Positions 49,350 to 63,100 of a stretch of 64,000 bases of DNA are shown piece by piece; positions within the stretch are counted from its first letter, which is position 1; every line of letters starts with the position of its first letter. Under the pieces are notes generated by a model. It was not told where the DNA came from and searched no databases. It saw only the letters and a list, made by a program, of their open reading frames with translations. The position numbers and the translations under genes were made by a program. Source of the stretch: Lethocerus indicus (lineage: Eukaryota > Arthropoda > Insecta > Hemiptera > Belostomatidae); the NCBI GenBank assembly GCA_019843655.1, contig JACDQD010000008.1, positions 15,906,442 through 15,970,441 on the forward strand. The letters run 5' to 3'.

Positions 49350-50870
49350 ATACGTAAATAAATATTCTTTTCCTCTGTCTTTTCTATACACATGAAGGGA
49401 TCTGTCATCTTATGAAGGGTTCTTAATAAAGCCTTACCGTTCTTCTGTAACAAAACCGGATAACCTAGCCTGATCGTAGAAGTGATGAGGTTGGCAACAC
49501 CAAAATAATTACCATAAACTAAACACTATATAAAAATTTTATATATTATATCCACTAGTCTATTACTCTATGAAAATAAATCGATATAAATGTATCGTAT
49601 TATTTATATATTGTACGTAATTCCGTGCAAGAAAGTACATCTACAGACGAGTTTTTATTCTCATCTCTTATATATATATTCCATCTTTCCGGCCCAAATC
49701 GAATGAAAAGTCCAATATCACTCGGGCGATATTCATATTTTCGCGTCACAAAAATTCCTAACGTTTATTTCTGGGCCGATGCAGTTCCGTACAAAGGGTT
49801 CTGAGCGCTTGTACGATTCGGCCTCTTCTGATTTATCGACCAATAAATAACGGAACGAACGCAATTATTAGCAACAGGTCCGAACTTGGGACCCGAATCT
49901 ATTACTAAGGGGGTGGGGGACATTACGGTTAAATCTATTTAAATTACTGTCGCCGGTTGAACAGTAATTCTCAATTAATCATAGGGCTTCGACCGCATTC
50001 GGAACTAAACGGGAATTAATCCAGCCCGGTTAATAGAGTGGGAACCAAATCGGGCTCATGACTGTCGTCTAGTAGCGTCTTTTAGTTATATTCACCAGGA
50101 CACATTGTTTGCATATTTTACATGAATTTTAAATATTCAGCATACATTGCAGATAGCTTTCGTCTCCTTGCAGACATTTCCAATTAACCGCGTCTAAAAG
50201 AAAGTTATGTAACCACTTATATCAATGTTTAATTGCCTCATATCGTATATGTTCGTGATCTCTGTGCTTCGATAATTATTAAATGTAACACTCGCAAAAC
50301 ATCGTTAATTATGCACCGTGTAACATTATGTATCGTGTTGGGCCGTGATTTTAACGGATTCGGAATTAGACAAATTACAAATGACAGGTTTTTTATTTAT
50401 ACTGAAAGAATTACGTTTCTTAATTTCGGAATTGGTGGCCGTGGTCTTCCATCTGGGGCGCCGGTGTACGCAGTTCACAAAACAGGCAGTAAATAATCAT
50501 TCGTAATTGTATTAGTCCAGAAAACAAATAATGGGTTCCTATATACGCAGCAATCTGCGGATTTTGTTTTAGGTGTATATTTTAATATAACATGAAATTG
50601 GTGATACCATATGGCCCTAGATAACCTCAACAATAGTTATCTTTATTATTACGTTAGGAACCAATAAACATTTACCTTAAATTGATCTACCCCAATAGGT
50701 CGCTCGATATCGTTCTTCTAAAATCGTAGTCCTTCGCGTTTTGGTGAATAGATTTGGGTATAAATAATGAGTTGATATTGAAAAAGGAAAAAACTATCCG
50801 AAGTCTTCACTTTATCGAGTCGAGTTATTTCTACCGGTGGATTATCTTTTGAGAGTAGGGCGTTTTTTTG
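49350..50870. other. AT-rich non-coding DNA
   Basis: No gene is visible. A GC-richer patch lies at 49780-50060. Confidence 0.6.
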
Positions 50871-51360
50871 GTCATGAATGGCGCGTTAATGAATTAGGCG
50901 GAAGCCATTACGGATTGGCGTTGAGTGGGAAGGGGGCATTGAAGCCGATTTTGAATCCCTCCAAGCCTGGGTAAAGGCCGGTAAATCGGAACGGCGACCG
51001 GCTGAGACTTTGCCCCGGCCATTACCGAAATGTCCCGGCCCGTGGCTACCTGTTGAGCAAAAGGGAGAGCGCGAGAGGAGGAAATGTGATTAAATCTTGT
51101 GTCGGGGGCCAGTTAGTGTAGAGCCGGCTAAAAGGACTCATTAGGAAGAGAGGTTCCGCTAATGAAACCTGGACCGGGACCGGGACCGGGACCGAGACCG
51201 GTACGGGGACCGCGGCGATCGCTCTACCTTTGTAACTTAGAAACCGACCCCGATGTAAAGTTTCCGCACGCCGTGTAACCGCTCTGCGACTATAATTGGG
51301 GGAAGTTACCCTTTGGACCTCCCCAATAGGCCCGGCTTCCGTTATGCATTTCATATTCTA
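50871..51360. other. GC-rich island with a GGGACC repeat
   Basis: CpG-rich. The repeat of GGGACC hexanucleotides at about 51171-51213 explains the alternating V/P residues of the minus-strand frame here, so no gene is called. Confidence 0.55.
51171..51213. repeat. GGGACC hexanucleotide microsatellite
   Basis: About six units, the last ones imperfect (GAGACC, GGTACG). Confidence 0.9.
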
Positions 51361-51520
51361 GTCCGTTTCTCGATACCTGGGGTAGGCCCAGTTCGGAAGC
51401 CGATAGGAAGCTTCTTAGATCATAGGAAAAGTACGGGCACACAAAGTAAACATGAACCTTTAAAAGTTTAAGAATAAAGCATTACCGTTCGAGAGACAAT
51501 GGCTAAAGTTCATCATTAAA

Positions 51521-51562
51521 AATAAACGAACGAGGTTTTTACCTCGTAATAAACGAACGAGG
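51521..51562. repeat. Direct repeat flanking a perfect hairpin
   Basis: AATAAACGAACGAGG occurs at 51521-51535 and 51548-51562. The end of the first copy forms, with the bases between, the hairpin ACGAGGT-TTTT-ACCTCGT (51530-51547). Confidence 0.85.
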
Positions 51563-51639
51563 GACACTTAAGTAATCATTAGGCAATATTATTGAATACA
51601 TGTATACAATACTCAAATGTGTATTGCGCGTATTTGAGC

Positions 51640-52095
51640 TACACTTATAATTGCGGTACCCGTCAACGTTAATCCACGTTTGGCTCGTCAGTAGGGCTCA
51701 CAGCCGCGGATTAACACTCAGCCAGGCGACAATCCCTCGGGCCACTTGGAGGCCACAATTAATTCGACTTATAAAGGGAAACCGCTATGAATACTGACGC
51801 GCACCGACCGACCTGGCTTTGCCGGAGGATAATTCACTTTGTAGCAGCCTCCTATAATACTGCCCCCCCTCCACCCTCCATCGCCCGTCACTTAGGCCCA
51901 CAGCCACCGGCCTCCCGATGACAGTCGGGAGTCGACTCTCACAGGATTAACGGACTCCGTACGTGCCAAAAACAGCGCCAGTTCTCGTTATGATATAGGA
52001 ACGAGATGCGTCAATAATAAAAATAGGCAAACTCGAAGTAAAAATCTGCCTATAGGAAATTGTCACCCGACGCGTGGTCCCCCCCCCTCAGAGGC
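51640..52095. other. GC-rich island
   Basis: CpG-rich, with C-rich runs near 51865 and 52080. No gene is visible. Confidence 0.5.
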
Positions 52096-52805
52096 ACTGG
52101 ATATTATGAATACTATTTTTCGTGGTATATCCAGGATGATTAAATGTCAGTCCTACACCAAAATATTGTTGTCATACTACATATTGTCCTAATTGTTATA
52201 GTACTTTATGTAACACCTTAGCATCCCAAACAACGTATGTGTTATCAACTGTAATTCTATGGGATTAATGTAATGACTAAAACGGAGAATGTCTAAACAT
52301 TTTGGCTTAAGCTCTGCAGTAGAAATTTTGGAAAACGCGTAAAAATAGTCTGCAGGATTAGAAGAAAAAACAACAAGACGAGAACGAAAATTATTAATAT
52401 TGTAATTAATGACGGATAACTAGAATAGACTAATCGTGGTCACGATGACGGAAGAAAATGATCTTCATTATAATAAACAGGAAAATATAAAAGGGATAAT
52501 TAAGTAATTAATGGGCACTTAAAAAGAGGAAATCATTCTCAATATACTGGTTTCATTTAACTACAATTAAAAAGAAATTATTATATAAAATAGTTCTTAG
52601 CCTTGGAGCTATTTTACCGATCAAAATATGTAATAGCTGATGGCGGAGCGGTAAAAACAAACTAGTACAAGCAAGGTGGGCGTATATAGGATATCATGAA
52701 GGCCAATATTGCGGTTTGTTGGATAAGTTGGGCCGCTTTTAGGAAAACAGTGAAAATGTTCCTCTGGGATATCTCTTACCAATACAGTTTACTCCTTTCT
52801 GACGC
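52096..52805. other. AT-rich non-coding DNA
   Basis: No gene is visible. Confidence 0.6.
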
Positions 52806-53130
52806 TAAAAATCATTAAGGGTAGGTGGGGGTGGGGGGGTGTCTAAATCCCCCTCAGGAACCCTACACCGTATCCGGAGTCCGGTCCGTGTTGTTTTAGT
52901 AGACGCCGGGCAAATATTTGCAGGCGGGGTGGGGGCGTCGTGTCGATTCCCCGGGCCACGGCCAACTGAAACCCGATTTCCCTTCCGACGGGGGACTAGC
53001 GAAGGAAAAACAACCGGGGGGAATACCGTAATTAAAATCTTAATTAAAAAACCTGGCTGGTCTTCGGTGATTCCACCCCTCACCCCCCAACCCTCTCGTA
53101 ACAACCGGCCTCCGGGCCCATTAACACCGG
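52806..53130. other. GC-rich island
   Basis: Strong G and C runs and dense CpG. Frames of 99 (minus) and 109 (plus) codons lie over each other and have no recognised domain. Confidence 0.5.
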
Positions 53131-54650
53131 ATTTGGGAGATATTCGGAAAGGAAATCTGTGTGTTTAAGGTAGTAGTAATTTGGGGACTATTTTCAGGGC
53201 GGTTTCGATTCATTCAACTTTCCCACTGGGACACCGATCCTCATCCTTGGTAAATATTTTTCGAAGACCGATATAGGATCCTCTTTGTAACGCCTGTGTT
53301 GATGAACCGGATAATTAAACGAGCGTAAATTCAATTTTACTCTCCATCTTTCCGAGACTAAATAAATTTATTATTCCTCTTGAAATAGGCTTTTACAATG
53401 ACCCCGCTTCTATACTCTTGCTTAAATTATAAAATACATTTCCCCATCAGGAAATTTTGTCCATGAATTATTGTCCGGAATTTTATTGTCACGCCAATCG
53501 TGGAAAATATTTTATCGATCGCCATTTCCTATCCGGTGTAACGAATCACGTGAAGCTGTCAATAAATAAAAATGGTCTGCCGCTGCCACCCTCCAACGAG
53601 AAAGAAATTTAATGGGGCGTTGGACAGTGGAAGCGGAGCAAATATATAATAGTGAAATCTGATTCCGCTACGGTTTTAATTAACTCGAGCATATAGCCAG
53701 AGAGTAGGGGCCCCAACGCAATACCCCAGTTGGGGAACTCCATGGGGCTTATATTCAATGAATGGGAAATACTTGTTTATACTATTAGATTCTAAAAGGT
53801 GTTTAATTATGAATCCAAAGGTCCCCGCATTAATTCTCGAGTTTTCCCATTTGGATTCAAACCCTTTAAACAACAAAACGCCAGCTCCAATTTAGATCAC
53901 GGATGAGATTTAATCTGAAAAAAGTACCATGAACGTAAAATATCTCTGATCCATAATTTATTTGAAAATGGATACTCCCAAAATGCATCTATAGCTAATC
54001 ACTCAGCTAATATCACTTCAGTGGCATTGCACTTTTGTGATTTTCAAAACTTGAAATGAAGGTGATATACTGTTTTAACAGTAAGCATGACAAGAATTAT
54101 TTCCATTTTATACATTTTAAAGGTTTTCAAAATGTGAAATTTCTGATATCAATACCATGACTATTGCAAAAAAAAATTCAGAGTACTTCTGAAAAATGAG
54201 TTTTTTATAATGTGTCATATGAAACAGAATAATCCTCGATTTGAAAACAAGCAATTGACGACATCGTAGTTGACGGTAATCGAACGGTAATTATACCCAA
54301 AATAGCTACATATGAAAGGCTACGCTATCTGACTGAATGAATCGTGTAGTTTTGTCGCTGTAAACCGAAATTGATTGGGCTAAACAGTTTCATCAGAATT
54401 CGGCGAGTGGGCGTCGATATTTTTAGTGAAGCGATCACAGGAAAGTTAATCAATTTTGCTTTGGCCTTCGAATCGGAGTTCTATTTCACAGCCGGGTGGT
54501 AGATCGGTGAATATAATATGTTTTTCAATTTCAATTTTTGTTTTCAATTTGCACCTAACAGCGCATTAGCTATCTACAAGATCTTGTACATAATAAGATT
54601 GGTCACTTCTTTTCAGTATTATTGTCACCGATATAATCCCTTTTTTCTGT
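53131..54650. other. AT-rich non-coding DNA
   Basis: No gene is visible. A loose inverted pair, ATATCACTTCA near 54010 and TGAAGGTGATAT near 54058, has a long loop. Confidence 0.55.
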
Positions 54651-54950
54651 GAGCCAGCCGAAAACGTTCATCCGAGCCATAAACATTTTCGGGCGGCCTG
54701 GAAATATAAGCCCCCCGACCCCCAATGCACCCTCCGGGCCCTCCCACGTAATCTGTTCCGCTCGCGGAATTTAATTAACATTACACCCTCCTAGCCCCTT
54801 AAAACCCAGTATTCAAGAGGCCCTGGGCCGGGGTAAAGGGTGGCGCCGAAATCGCAAGGACCCCATTTAATGAGAAGGCCCTTTTCTTTTATACTCTTGG
54901 ACCTCTCCCCAATCCCTTCTACCACCCCCACCTCTCCGACGCCCGTTAGA
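54651..54950. other. GC-rich, C-run-rich island
   Basis: Repeated CCC and GGCC words, CCCCCCGACCC near 54711. No gene is visible. Confidence 0.5.
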
Positions 54951-57900
54951 AATATTGTATATAAATATCGCGCGCGCTAATGACTTCATAATTGGAAACT
55001 CTAAAAAAAAATTTAAGTACCAGAGTTTTAATTATATACATAAACGCTTTAATAATGATACGTTCGCAGTGGCAGTTCACCCTGGCGATTTTACCTCATT
55101 ACATGCTCGGGGCACCGAGTGCGGTATTAATTTTGGAGCCGGATGAGGAACTGAAATTAATTTGAGCGACCAAACTGGGGGAAACGGGCAAGTACATTTT
55201 ACTTATGGCGGAGTATCCCCCCCTCCACCCGCTCTACCCTCCCGGCAAATGAATTACTGTATCGTGGCTAATTCTCCTGTAATGCTTATTGGGATGTTAA
55301 ATTTTCTTGGAAGGCACGTACTCCAAATTTCACAGCCGGAATAGTTCGCATTCACCGAAGACTTCCGTTTCTTCAGTGTAAAATGATGTGGGGTTGGTTG
55401 GTGGATCGCCGTTTTATTAACCTTAATGATTAATTTTATTGAAATATGCCCTTCCTAGTTGATGGAAACGTACGTCATAATTTTGGAAATAATAGATGTT
55501 AATATAGGTGAATTTTATATTAATCGAATCAGACAGTTAGAGGCTGAATTGTTACCGCCAATTGGGGACGCTTTTACATTTATGAATATCTGAGAGCTTA
55601 TTTTGCCGCTGATTTGAAACTTTGTTTCCAACGTGTAAAGGTGGGGGTGCCGTCGTGTTGTGGGGGTGCTTGTGTCATCCGACAGTTGTCCGACCGGTAC
55701 TGAGGAATATTTATGGCTCGTAACTGGCCCCGCTGTTTATCGAGCGCTCTAAAACGTTTCATTGCATTTAATGTCTGATCTCCTAAATCAAATCAGGACG
55801 CCTGAAACGAGGAAACCTGACGTACAATGTTTATTGGATAATTATGATGAAGCAAATGACACCCACTTTCGAGCGAGATTTTTTGTGAAACGCGTAACAA
55901 GTTTAGCCGACGTTTGATGGATTTGACAGCGTCGGTCGGGGCCGCGGCCGGACGCCGCGATTTAAAACCGGAAGTCAGATTGAATTCTGTTTTGTTAATT
56001 CGCACTCCGGAAATTCAATTTTGTCCGGCCGCTGGCAAGCCCAAAGCTCAATCCAATTGTTATTATATCTTCATATTCCGAGGGAATATTTTATTTCACA
56101 TCCAATTAACATAAATTTAAGCCTTTTCTGTATTCTACGTGTGTGTTGTTTGAACCATGACATTGAGTGGGGCTTATCCGTTGGAATTTGTATGCCAAAT
56201 TTTATAATCAGTTAAAGAAAATGTATACTACGGACCCCGAAAAAACATTCATCTTCAAATTCGTTTTTGAAACGCTGTTCGTTCGCTTCCCGGAATCGAA
56301 TTAAGAGAATTGCGATTTTTAATTGATACGAGTGGGTCTCATATAACGATTTAACATAACAAGATTTTTAAGCTAATTATATATTATTGTTTTAAAGGCA
56401 TTAAACCCACATTTTGGTAAAATTTATTTTATTCAATGTAATATATTGATCATATTCCTAGTACTGTTTTATTTAAATTAGTCGGCCTTGTTTTATAGGC
56501 ACAAAGCCTATGATGGGAATACTATTACTATGTCTTTTGTAAGATAACATCACTATAAATATTTCGCTGGTTTTTAGTTTAATTTTGCATGAGTGTACGT
56601 TTAAAAATATTTCAAGAAATGCCTAAGGCAGAAAACTTAAAAGGACAATAAAAATCCGAGTGGGCGAGAATTAAAGGTGATTAAGACCAACAGAACTTCC
56701 TGAAGTAAGAAGAGTTTCTCGCAAAGAAGACTTAATTTATATTTTTTTTAATGAATCTTTCCCTGTAAGGAATAAGATTATTAATAACACTTTCGCGCCT
56801 ACCCCACGATTATTTCACTTACCGCAGTACCCGTTTTACTGCGATCGTACATATTGTTATGGCCATGTTATTTTCATATTTGACAAAATAAAAATTACCA
56901 AAATTGCATGTACAATAGGAGATGCGAGATGGCAGAAGGAATTTGGGTTCCTTGGGTGATTTACTATGAAACTACTGTACTGAGTGTAAGAACAGGAAAG
57001 CTTTTGTCGGTCTGTTATATAGCCGGGGGTATAAAAAGCATAGCTGGACGTAACCCGAGCTACGATAAGTGGAAACACTTCGCCTTTATAGAGGTAGTGG
57101 GTATCTGTGGAGAAAATTAATAAAATATCCCGGTTGTACAAGCGCTCTTAACAAGTTTAATGCCTTCAGAAAGAACTAGTTCCCACGGAACTACAGCTTT
57201 GGATAAACGTCTCTTTCATAGTCTCTAAAATGAATCCTTTCATCCAAACTAATAATGCTTAATTTATACCATCAGATTGTTACATGTTTTTTATAAACTT
57301 TATCCATTCAACGTTTTTCTCTAAATATAGATGAAAACAGACACGCACCTTAGACTAGTAAAAACTAAATTACCTTTATAATTTATATTTTAAATTTCAA
57401 ACTTAAAGTAGAACTGAAAGTTCGTTAAATGTTTCTGCACCAGAAGTTGTTTCTAGGAAATGGGAAATAATCGAAGGCTTCATTATTCTTGCCCTCCTTT
57501 CTGAAAATCGGATTATCAATGCCGGAACTCTATGATTTCTCGCTTTCTTATTTTGCACCTTAAATAACTGACAATCAGCTTAATGTTATTATTCTTTACC
57601 TTCGGTGAGGGCAATGCCCCTAAGAAGCTCTCTTCCAAAGAATCTAATTTTTCCCAGTTAGGGAAATGAAATTATTTCATTACGGCTGTATTTTAAAATG
57701 TGATTCCTATAAGTTAGTCGGTATCAGTTAGTAACATTCCTCTAAGGTACGAACAATCACAGTCACACAAGAAAACATGTACTCTTTGACATTTGCTAGT
57801 CGACGCTGTCTAATATTGTGGTTGTCGCCTAATCCGCACAGTATGTGTAGTTTGTTAATGCCTATTACAAAAGAAATATTTACAAAAACAAAACAGATTT

Positions 57901-58250
57901 TATTTGATGTGGGTTCTTATCCTCCTTATATTAATTCACCCTTCTGATGCTATTAATCGAATTCGAATTATTGAACCGCTCAGACCCAGTCATCTCGGTA
58001 AAGGGAAGGGATTTACTGCCGAGAGATATCCGATTATCGCTTCTGATAGTCCGTTAATATACGTTCTCAGGCGTCGGTTTTTGTCTTCTAGGCGGGCGTA
58101 ATACCGCCAGGAAACGAAGCACAGAGGTTCCCGAACACAGTTAATTTCCGGGTTAATTTTCGATGCGCCAAATATTCCGGCAGAGATAAATAGACGGAGT
58201 CGAAATGTGGGGGGGGGGGCGTGCCTTATCATTTTACGATCGATCTTCTG
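54951..58250. other. Mostly AT-rich non-coding DNA
   Basis: GC-richer patches at 55180-55250, 55620-55750 and 55920-56040. A run of twelve G lies near 58210. A perfect 7-bp hairpin (TAGTTCC-CAC-GGAACTA) lies at 57177-57193. No gene is visible. Confidence 0.55.
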
Positions 58251-61200
58251 ATGCTTGGTATGAATTTTACCGCGCCCAGCGTATCTAGAGCGGCATTTTA
58301 AATACAATCTATTTCTGACCGTAGGGCCATGAGTGGACCTAGGTTTCGGGACTGAAGGGTTAAATGTACTTTTTAGTCTAGCCTAAGTCCGTACAAGCAA
58401 GGGGAGAAAAAGAACAACTCCAGTCAGGACATGGTTTTTTTTTTAGTTTCAGCTATAAAACAATTATTATAAATACATATTTCCGAATCCTCTCAAACAA
58501 TTCCGTACACATCCTAAACCATCCACTACTCTTTGTGTACTCTATATAAAACTACTACTAAACATTTACGAAGTATGTCAGTTTTGCATCGCTTTATGGG
58601 AAAGAATGTGATACTCCCTACAGCAAATTGGTATTTCATGTTGAAATAATATAGAAATTTAGTTTGCACTTTAACAAGAACGCTAATTGGAATCAATCGG
58701 ATTGCTGGTTGAAAAATTTGGAGCTTGAATAAGTAATTATGTTGTTCTAACTTCTTTGGTAATGATGCTTTTTAATTAGTCGATGGCAATAACGCGAAAC
58801 AAGAAAACTCTAACTTTCCTTGAAAGGAAAGCTGCTTCTTTTGAAATCTTTATGACTTTAGAACACATATATTTACTAGAAGGCCGTCACATTTACCTCC
58901 ATTCGTATTTTTGTGGCTAGATCGGCTTTAGCTTTTTTCCTGGTTAACTGCGAACACTCTCTGTTTGTTTGTTTTTATTACTGTCCATGGAGAATAACGG
59001 AAATAAAGAGGAATTTTCATGGTTAAAACGGACCAGAAATGTCTCCATATAGAAATTAAAAATTTATTGTTGACATTTTAAACATCTATCCCTCAGTAGT
59101 ATTAATAAATACAGTATAAAATATCTAAACCGTCAAGTTCCTTTGATCGCGGTAAATCGTTTTCATGGAGTTTTAGCGTGAAAAACACAAACGCAGTCTA
59201 TTTCGTATTCCATTCAGTTAATTGATTATATAAATATACCACCCGCTTTTATAATACGGCGTTCATTCTTTATTATTGAATATACATGAAACAATAATTA
59301 AATTAAATTATTTCTGGTAATCCGATTGCCACAATATTCGTTTAGATTATATGTGGGCCAGAAATCGAACATTTCGTTCATTATCAGAAGCGATGTTTCT
59401 TACTGTTATATATTTATAGCTATATGTTTAGTATTACTGTTGAATAATACATAAAATTCGAATTGAATACATTTCTGAGCTGTATACGAAGCTTCAATAA
59501 GGAGGAAATTAAAAATATACATTAATGAAATCATAATAATCAGAATGAAATGATAGATTAACATTGAACTCAAATTTATGATAGCCCGCTAAAAATAAAT
59601 GTACTAATATTTACGCTCCATCCGTCCATCCAAATATTAATTATACTCACAGAGTACATCAAATATGCGGTAGTCATATTTTAGTTGTAGTAGTCAGGCT
59701 AATTATAACGTTTGTGAATGGGTTGAGCTCCAACGTTATGAGCCTCAACTCGGAAATAATACTCAGCGTATATCGAAAAACGGACTGCAGTTTAGAAACG
59801 GAGTCACCGTGTCCGATAATAGAAATTCTTGGGAAACTTCCATGTTTGCTTTTAGGCCCGAGTCCGATGATCTGACGTTTAATCTTCCGTGTACGGTGCA
59901 TATTCTGACATATACGGAAAAGGTGAATGGCAGGACGCGTGCCTTAGGCGAGTACAGCTCTGGTGGGGGGAAATAGGCGAGCTCACTATGAAATAATAGG
60001 TAATTCGCCGGCGAGAGGTTGGCAAGAGATTGGGCCATGAGAAATTCTATTCTATAGCCATATAGGCATTAAGAAAGTTATTCTGCAAGTCATGCACTGC
60101 CAGACACTAATGTTCTAGCTCTGATTTCAGTTAAAACAATAACAAGGGTCAGGATCCGGGAATATTCTTAAAATTTTCTTTTCCAATTACAGTTTCCTTA
60201 GCCCAAGTTAGGGTATGTGTTAGCGGTTTGGGTTCATCAACGGCATTTGACAATTTTGTGGAATAATTTTCGTCAAACCATTTGTGGTCTTTGGGAGGCG
60301 GTATAATAGGACAAAGAGATTACTGCACTCGTGGGCAATGTACAGTTAAAGAGATGTTAAAAATCCTAATGTCACATTGATTCTTATGTGTTTGAGGATT
60401 ACAATGCGGTTTTGTACTATTGTATTGATGATAACGTTTTCGTCATAGCTCTTTCTCTTAATCGGCGCTTGTTTTTTTTTCGTGTATCTAGTTCATATTG
60501 CAATAGTGCAATCGTAAAAAATAAGGCGTGCGTATTTTTGACTGTTTTTTGTGCTAAAACTTACTCTATAAAAAATGTTCTGTCTTGCGCAAAAAATTAA
60601 CAACTTTCATAAACTTAATTAATTAGTGAACCAAAAATATTTGCAATGAATTCATTGATATTACTTATTCGCTTGATAACTCAACTTCTTATTTCTTAAC
60701 ACTTAGATTCAGATATAGGTTTCATTGCTGCATACACTTTTAATTAGTGAAATATGCGATGACTATCTTACTCAATCTGTGTTTTACATATGTCAAATCG
60801 TGTCATCGCAATATCAGTTACTCATAACTTGTTAAAATTGCCAAGCAGACTTATCAGTAATTTGTGAATTGTTGCATTATTCGACCGGATTTTTTCGGGG
60901 GTAGGAAGTAAAGGCAAAATCAACGAAATAATGTCACGGGCCCGCTAGGAATTTTTCGAAGTAGCCATTTGGATATTGTCCAACACTCCTCCGTTTCAAA
61001 TGGCGATGCGGCGGCCTCTAATGGCAACCGACAGTCGATTACAGTCGGCGAAATTCAATGGGATTTACAACCTGAAGAAAGAAGATTTCGCACGGTGAAA
61101 TTCAACATAATATTGTCTGGCCGATGGTGGATAGCGACAACGCAAACAATACTGTTTGAGTCCGAACCGGTTTAAATGCCCCGCGGCGAAATTCTACACC
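58251..61200. other. AT-rich non-coding DNA, GC-richer at its end
   Basis: No supported gene. At 60969-61175 a 68-codon plus-strand frame starting at TTG has a protein-like composition but no recognised domain. The same stretch contains CAAATGGCGATGCGGCGG, another AAATGGCG word like that of the module copies. Confidence 0.5.
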
Positions 61201-61217
61201 AAATAATTCATTCGGGA

Positions 61218-61238
61218 CTGAGAAAGCTTTCAGTCTCA
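61218..61238. repeat. Bulged palindrome sharing a 14-base word with 61579
   Basis: GACTG and CAGTC flank the palindrome GAAAGCTTTC with one bulged A. GAAAGCTTTCAGTC (61222-61235) recurs exactly at 61579-61592. Confidence 0.7.
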
Positions 61239-61591
61239 ATTGTGGCGCGACCCGGCACTTACACGTGGTTTGGCGCACGCCAAATGCACCAGGCTCGATA
61301 AAGTGATAGGCAGAAATCCGAAGCTAGGAGACATTTTACATGGTTTGACAAACATTCAGTTTTAAAGACCATCCGTCTACATCAGTATTGTTGCTTTGAA
61401 TTCGTTACTGATAAATTAATGTCGCTAGGTCACCGATTTTCTGTGTACCGATTATCTGCCTGGATCCCTTAAATTCAAACCCTAACTGAATTACAGTATC
61501 AGATAGCGTTGTCACTATTGGGCCTCCTGGTGAACTGATTCATCGACAGCCGACGCGGTACCCGAACGGTGGAAATTCGAAAGCTTTCAGT

Positions 61592-61611
61592 CAACTCACG
61601 TTTGTGAGTTG
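61592..61611. repeat. Perfect hairpin, 8-bp stem and 4-nt loop
   Basis: CAACTCAC and GTGAGTTG flank GTTT, immediately after the second copy of GAAAGCTTTCAGTC. Confidence 0.85.
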
Positions 61612-62500
61612 GCAACAGTAGTGTTTAAGGTCTGAAAGAATTTTCCGATGAGAAAATGGAGCGATACATCGAATGTTCCGGAGAGCTACACGAGGAGCCC
61701 TTGAGAGGGGCCGTGAGGGCTGATCCGGCACAGAAGTTTTATTTCCTCTACAGTTTTTACAAAGTTATTTCGGCCGTTTATTTCTGCAAATGAAATTCCG
61801 GATGAGTCCGCCGTATTTTAAGTACAAAATGCGTATAAAATATCAAAGAACCGAAAACTCATGTTTAACACATCGTCCTCTGACCTGATTATCTTATTCC
61901 ATTTCCACAATTTAATCGTTCCAACATTTAGAATTCGGCGAACTAAGCTGCCGCCAACTATATTTGTTGGGTTAATTCGACACGAGGAATTCAACTGAAA
62001 TCGTCAGCCGAACATACACAATGTATTAAGTGAGTACTGCCATTAAAACCGAATGTTCTAGCGTGTTCAGAGTAGTTATTTGTTGAATATTCATAAGCGG
62101 AGAAACGGGGTTGGCGGAGTTCAATAATTGGGCAACAATCATTTTGGCCTAATAAATAATCTCTGTTATTTCACCGGGGGAGATCCCGGCCCAGCGGTTT
62201 TATTGGTCAAGGAGAGTCTGGATCGTTGAATGCCTTTACGAAGTAATCGTGTGTAGATGACAACAATATTAACAACTGCCTTACGTCAAATGCATTTCCT
62301 TACTGGTAGGGCTGAAGTGATTGACTCTACAATATAGATGTCATTAAAATCTATTTATTTATTAAGTCACGAAATTTTTCTTTTTTCTTTGGCTGGGATA
62401 GACAAGCATAGTAATGCAATTGGGAAAATATAGGGGCATTAATTCTTAAAAAATCGGCCAATACACTACAGCTACAATGTTCTTCAGCGACTATTTTATA
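61612..62500. other. Non-coding DNA
   Basis: No gene is visible. Moderately GC-rich to about 61800, then AT-rich. Confidence 0.55.
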
Positions 62501-62501
62501 C

Positions 62502-62506
<5 letters not shown>

Positions 62507-62534
<28 letters not shown>
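62507..62534. repeat. AT dinucleotide microsatellite
   Basis: About fourteen TA units, followed by a duplicated AATATGGTTATG (about 62536-62563). Confidence 0.93.
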
Positions 62535-62537
<3 letters not shown>

Positions 62538-62563
62538 TATGGTTATGTAAATATGGTTATGAC

Positions 62564-63100
62564 TTATCTGAAATTGCTTTCAATGTTTATCTTTTAATAC
62601 TACATAGTAAACCAAGCAAGTAATGGCTAGAAGTCATTCCAAAGACCAGGGATATCTTAATCGGGTAATTAAACGCCAGTGTCTAGCCGAAGAGTAATTC
62701 TGTCGTTGAGAATGAGTTCACGGAGATTCGAAAGCCTGTTTTCAAAGCCTGGAATTTGCGGATTCAATATTAAAAACTGAAACCTACCTCAAGTCATCGT
62801 CCCGCGCAGTCGTTCACAAAATTGGTCTTCGTTCTGTGGTTGAGGGATTGTTGTGAAATGGTCTGAACGAAGTTGAAGATATCTGAACTTTATGTAAGAG
62901 TGTAATTTTAAAATCATCCCACAGAGACATCAGTGCCCAAGGATGAATAAAAGAAGTTTTATCCCTTTACTTGATTCTGTTTTTTTGTTAATCGTCCCCG
63001 ATGGAGCGTCCTAATTTTTTTGTTACGAATTTGGATTTTGAAATTGAACGAAAATTGCTAGCGAAGTGAAATATTCCATACGCCCACTAATCTTGTAATT
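62564..63100. other. AT-rich non-coding DNA
   Basis: No gene is visible. Confidence 0.6.

Noticed and set aside
54009..54070. Inverted pair around ATTGCACTT, reminiscent of a miR-92 seed
   Set aside because: The bases after the seed do not match miR-92, and the arms pair for only about 11 bases around a loop of over 35.
60969..61175. 68-codon frame with protein-like composition that could be an exon
   Set aside because: No ATG, no family match from memory, and no convincing flanking splice sites. Left as unassigned; an RNA-seq read across it would reverse this.
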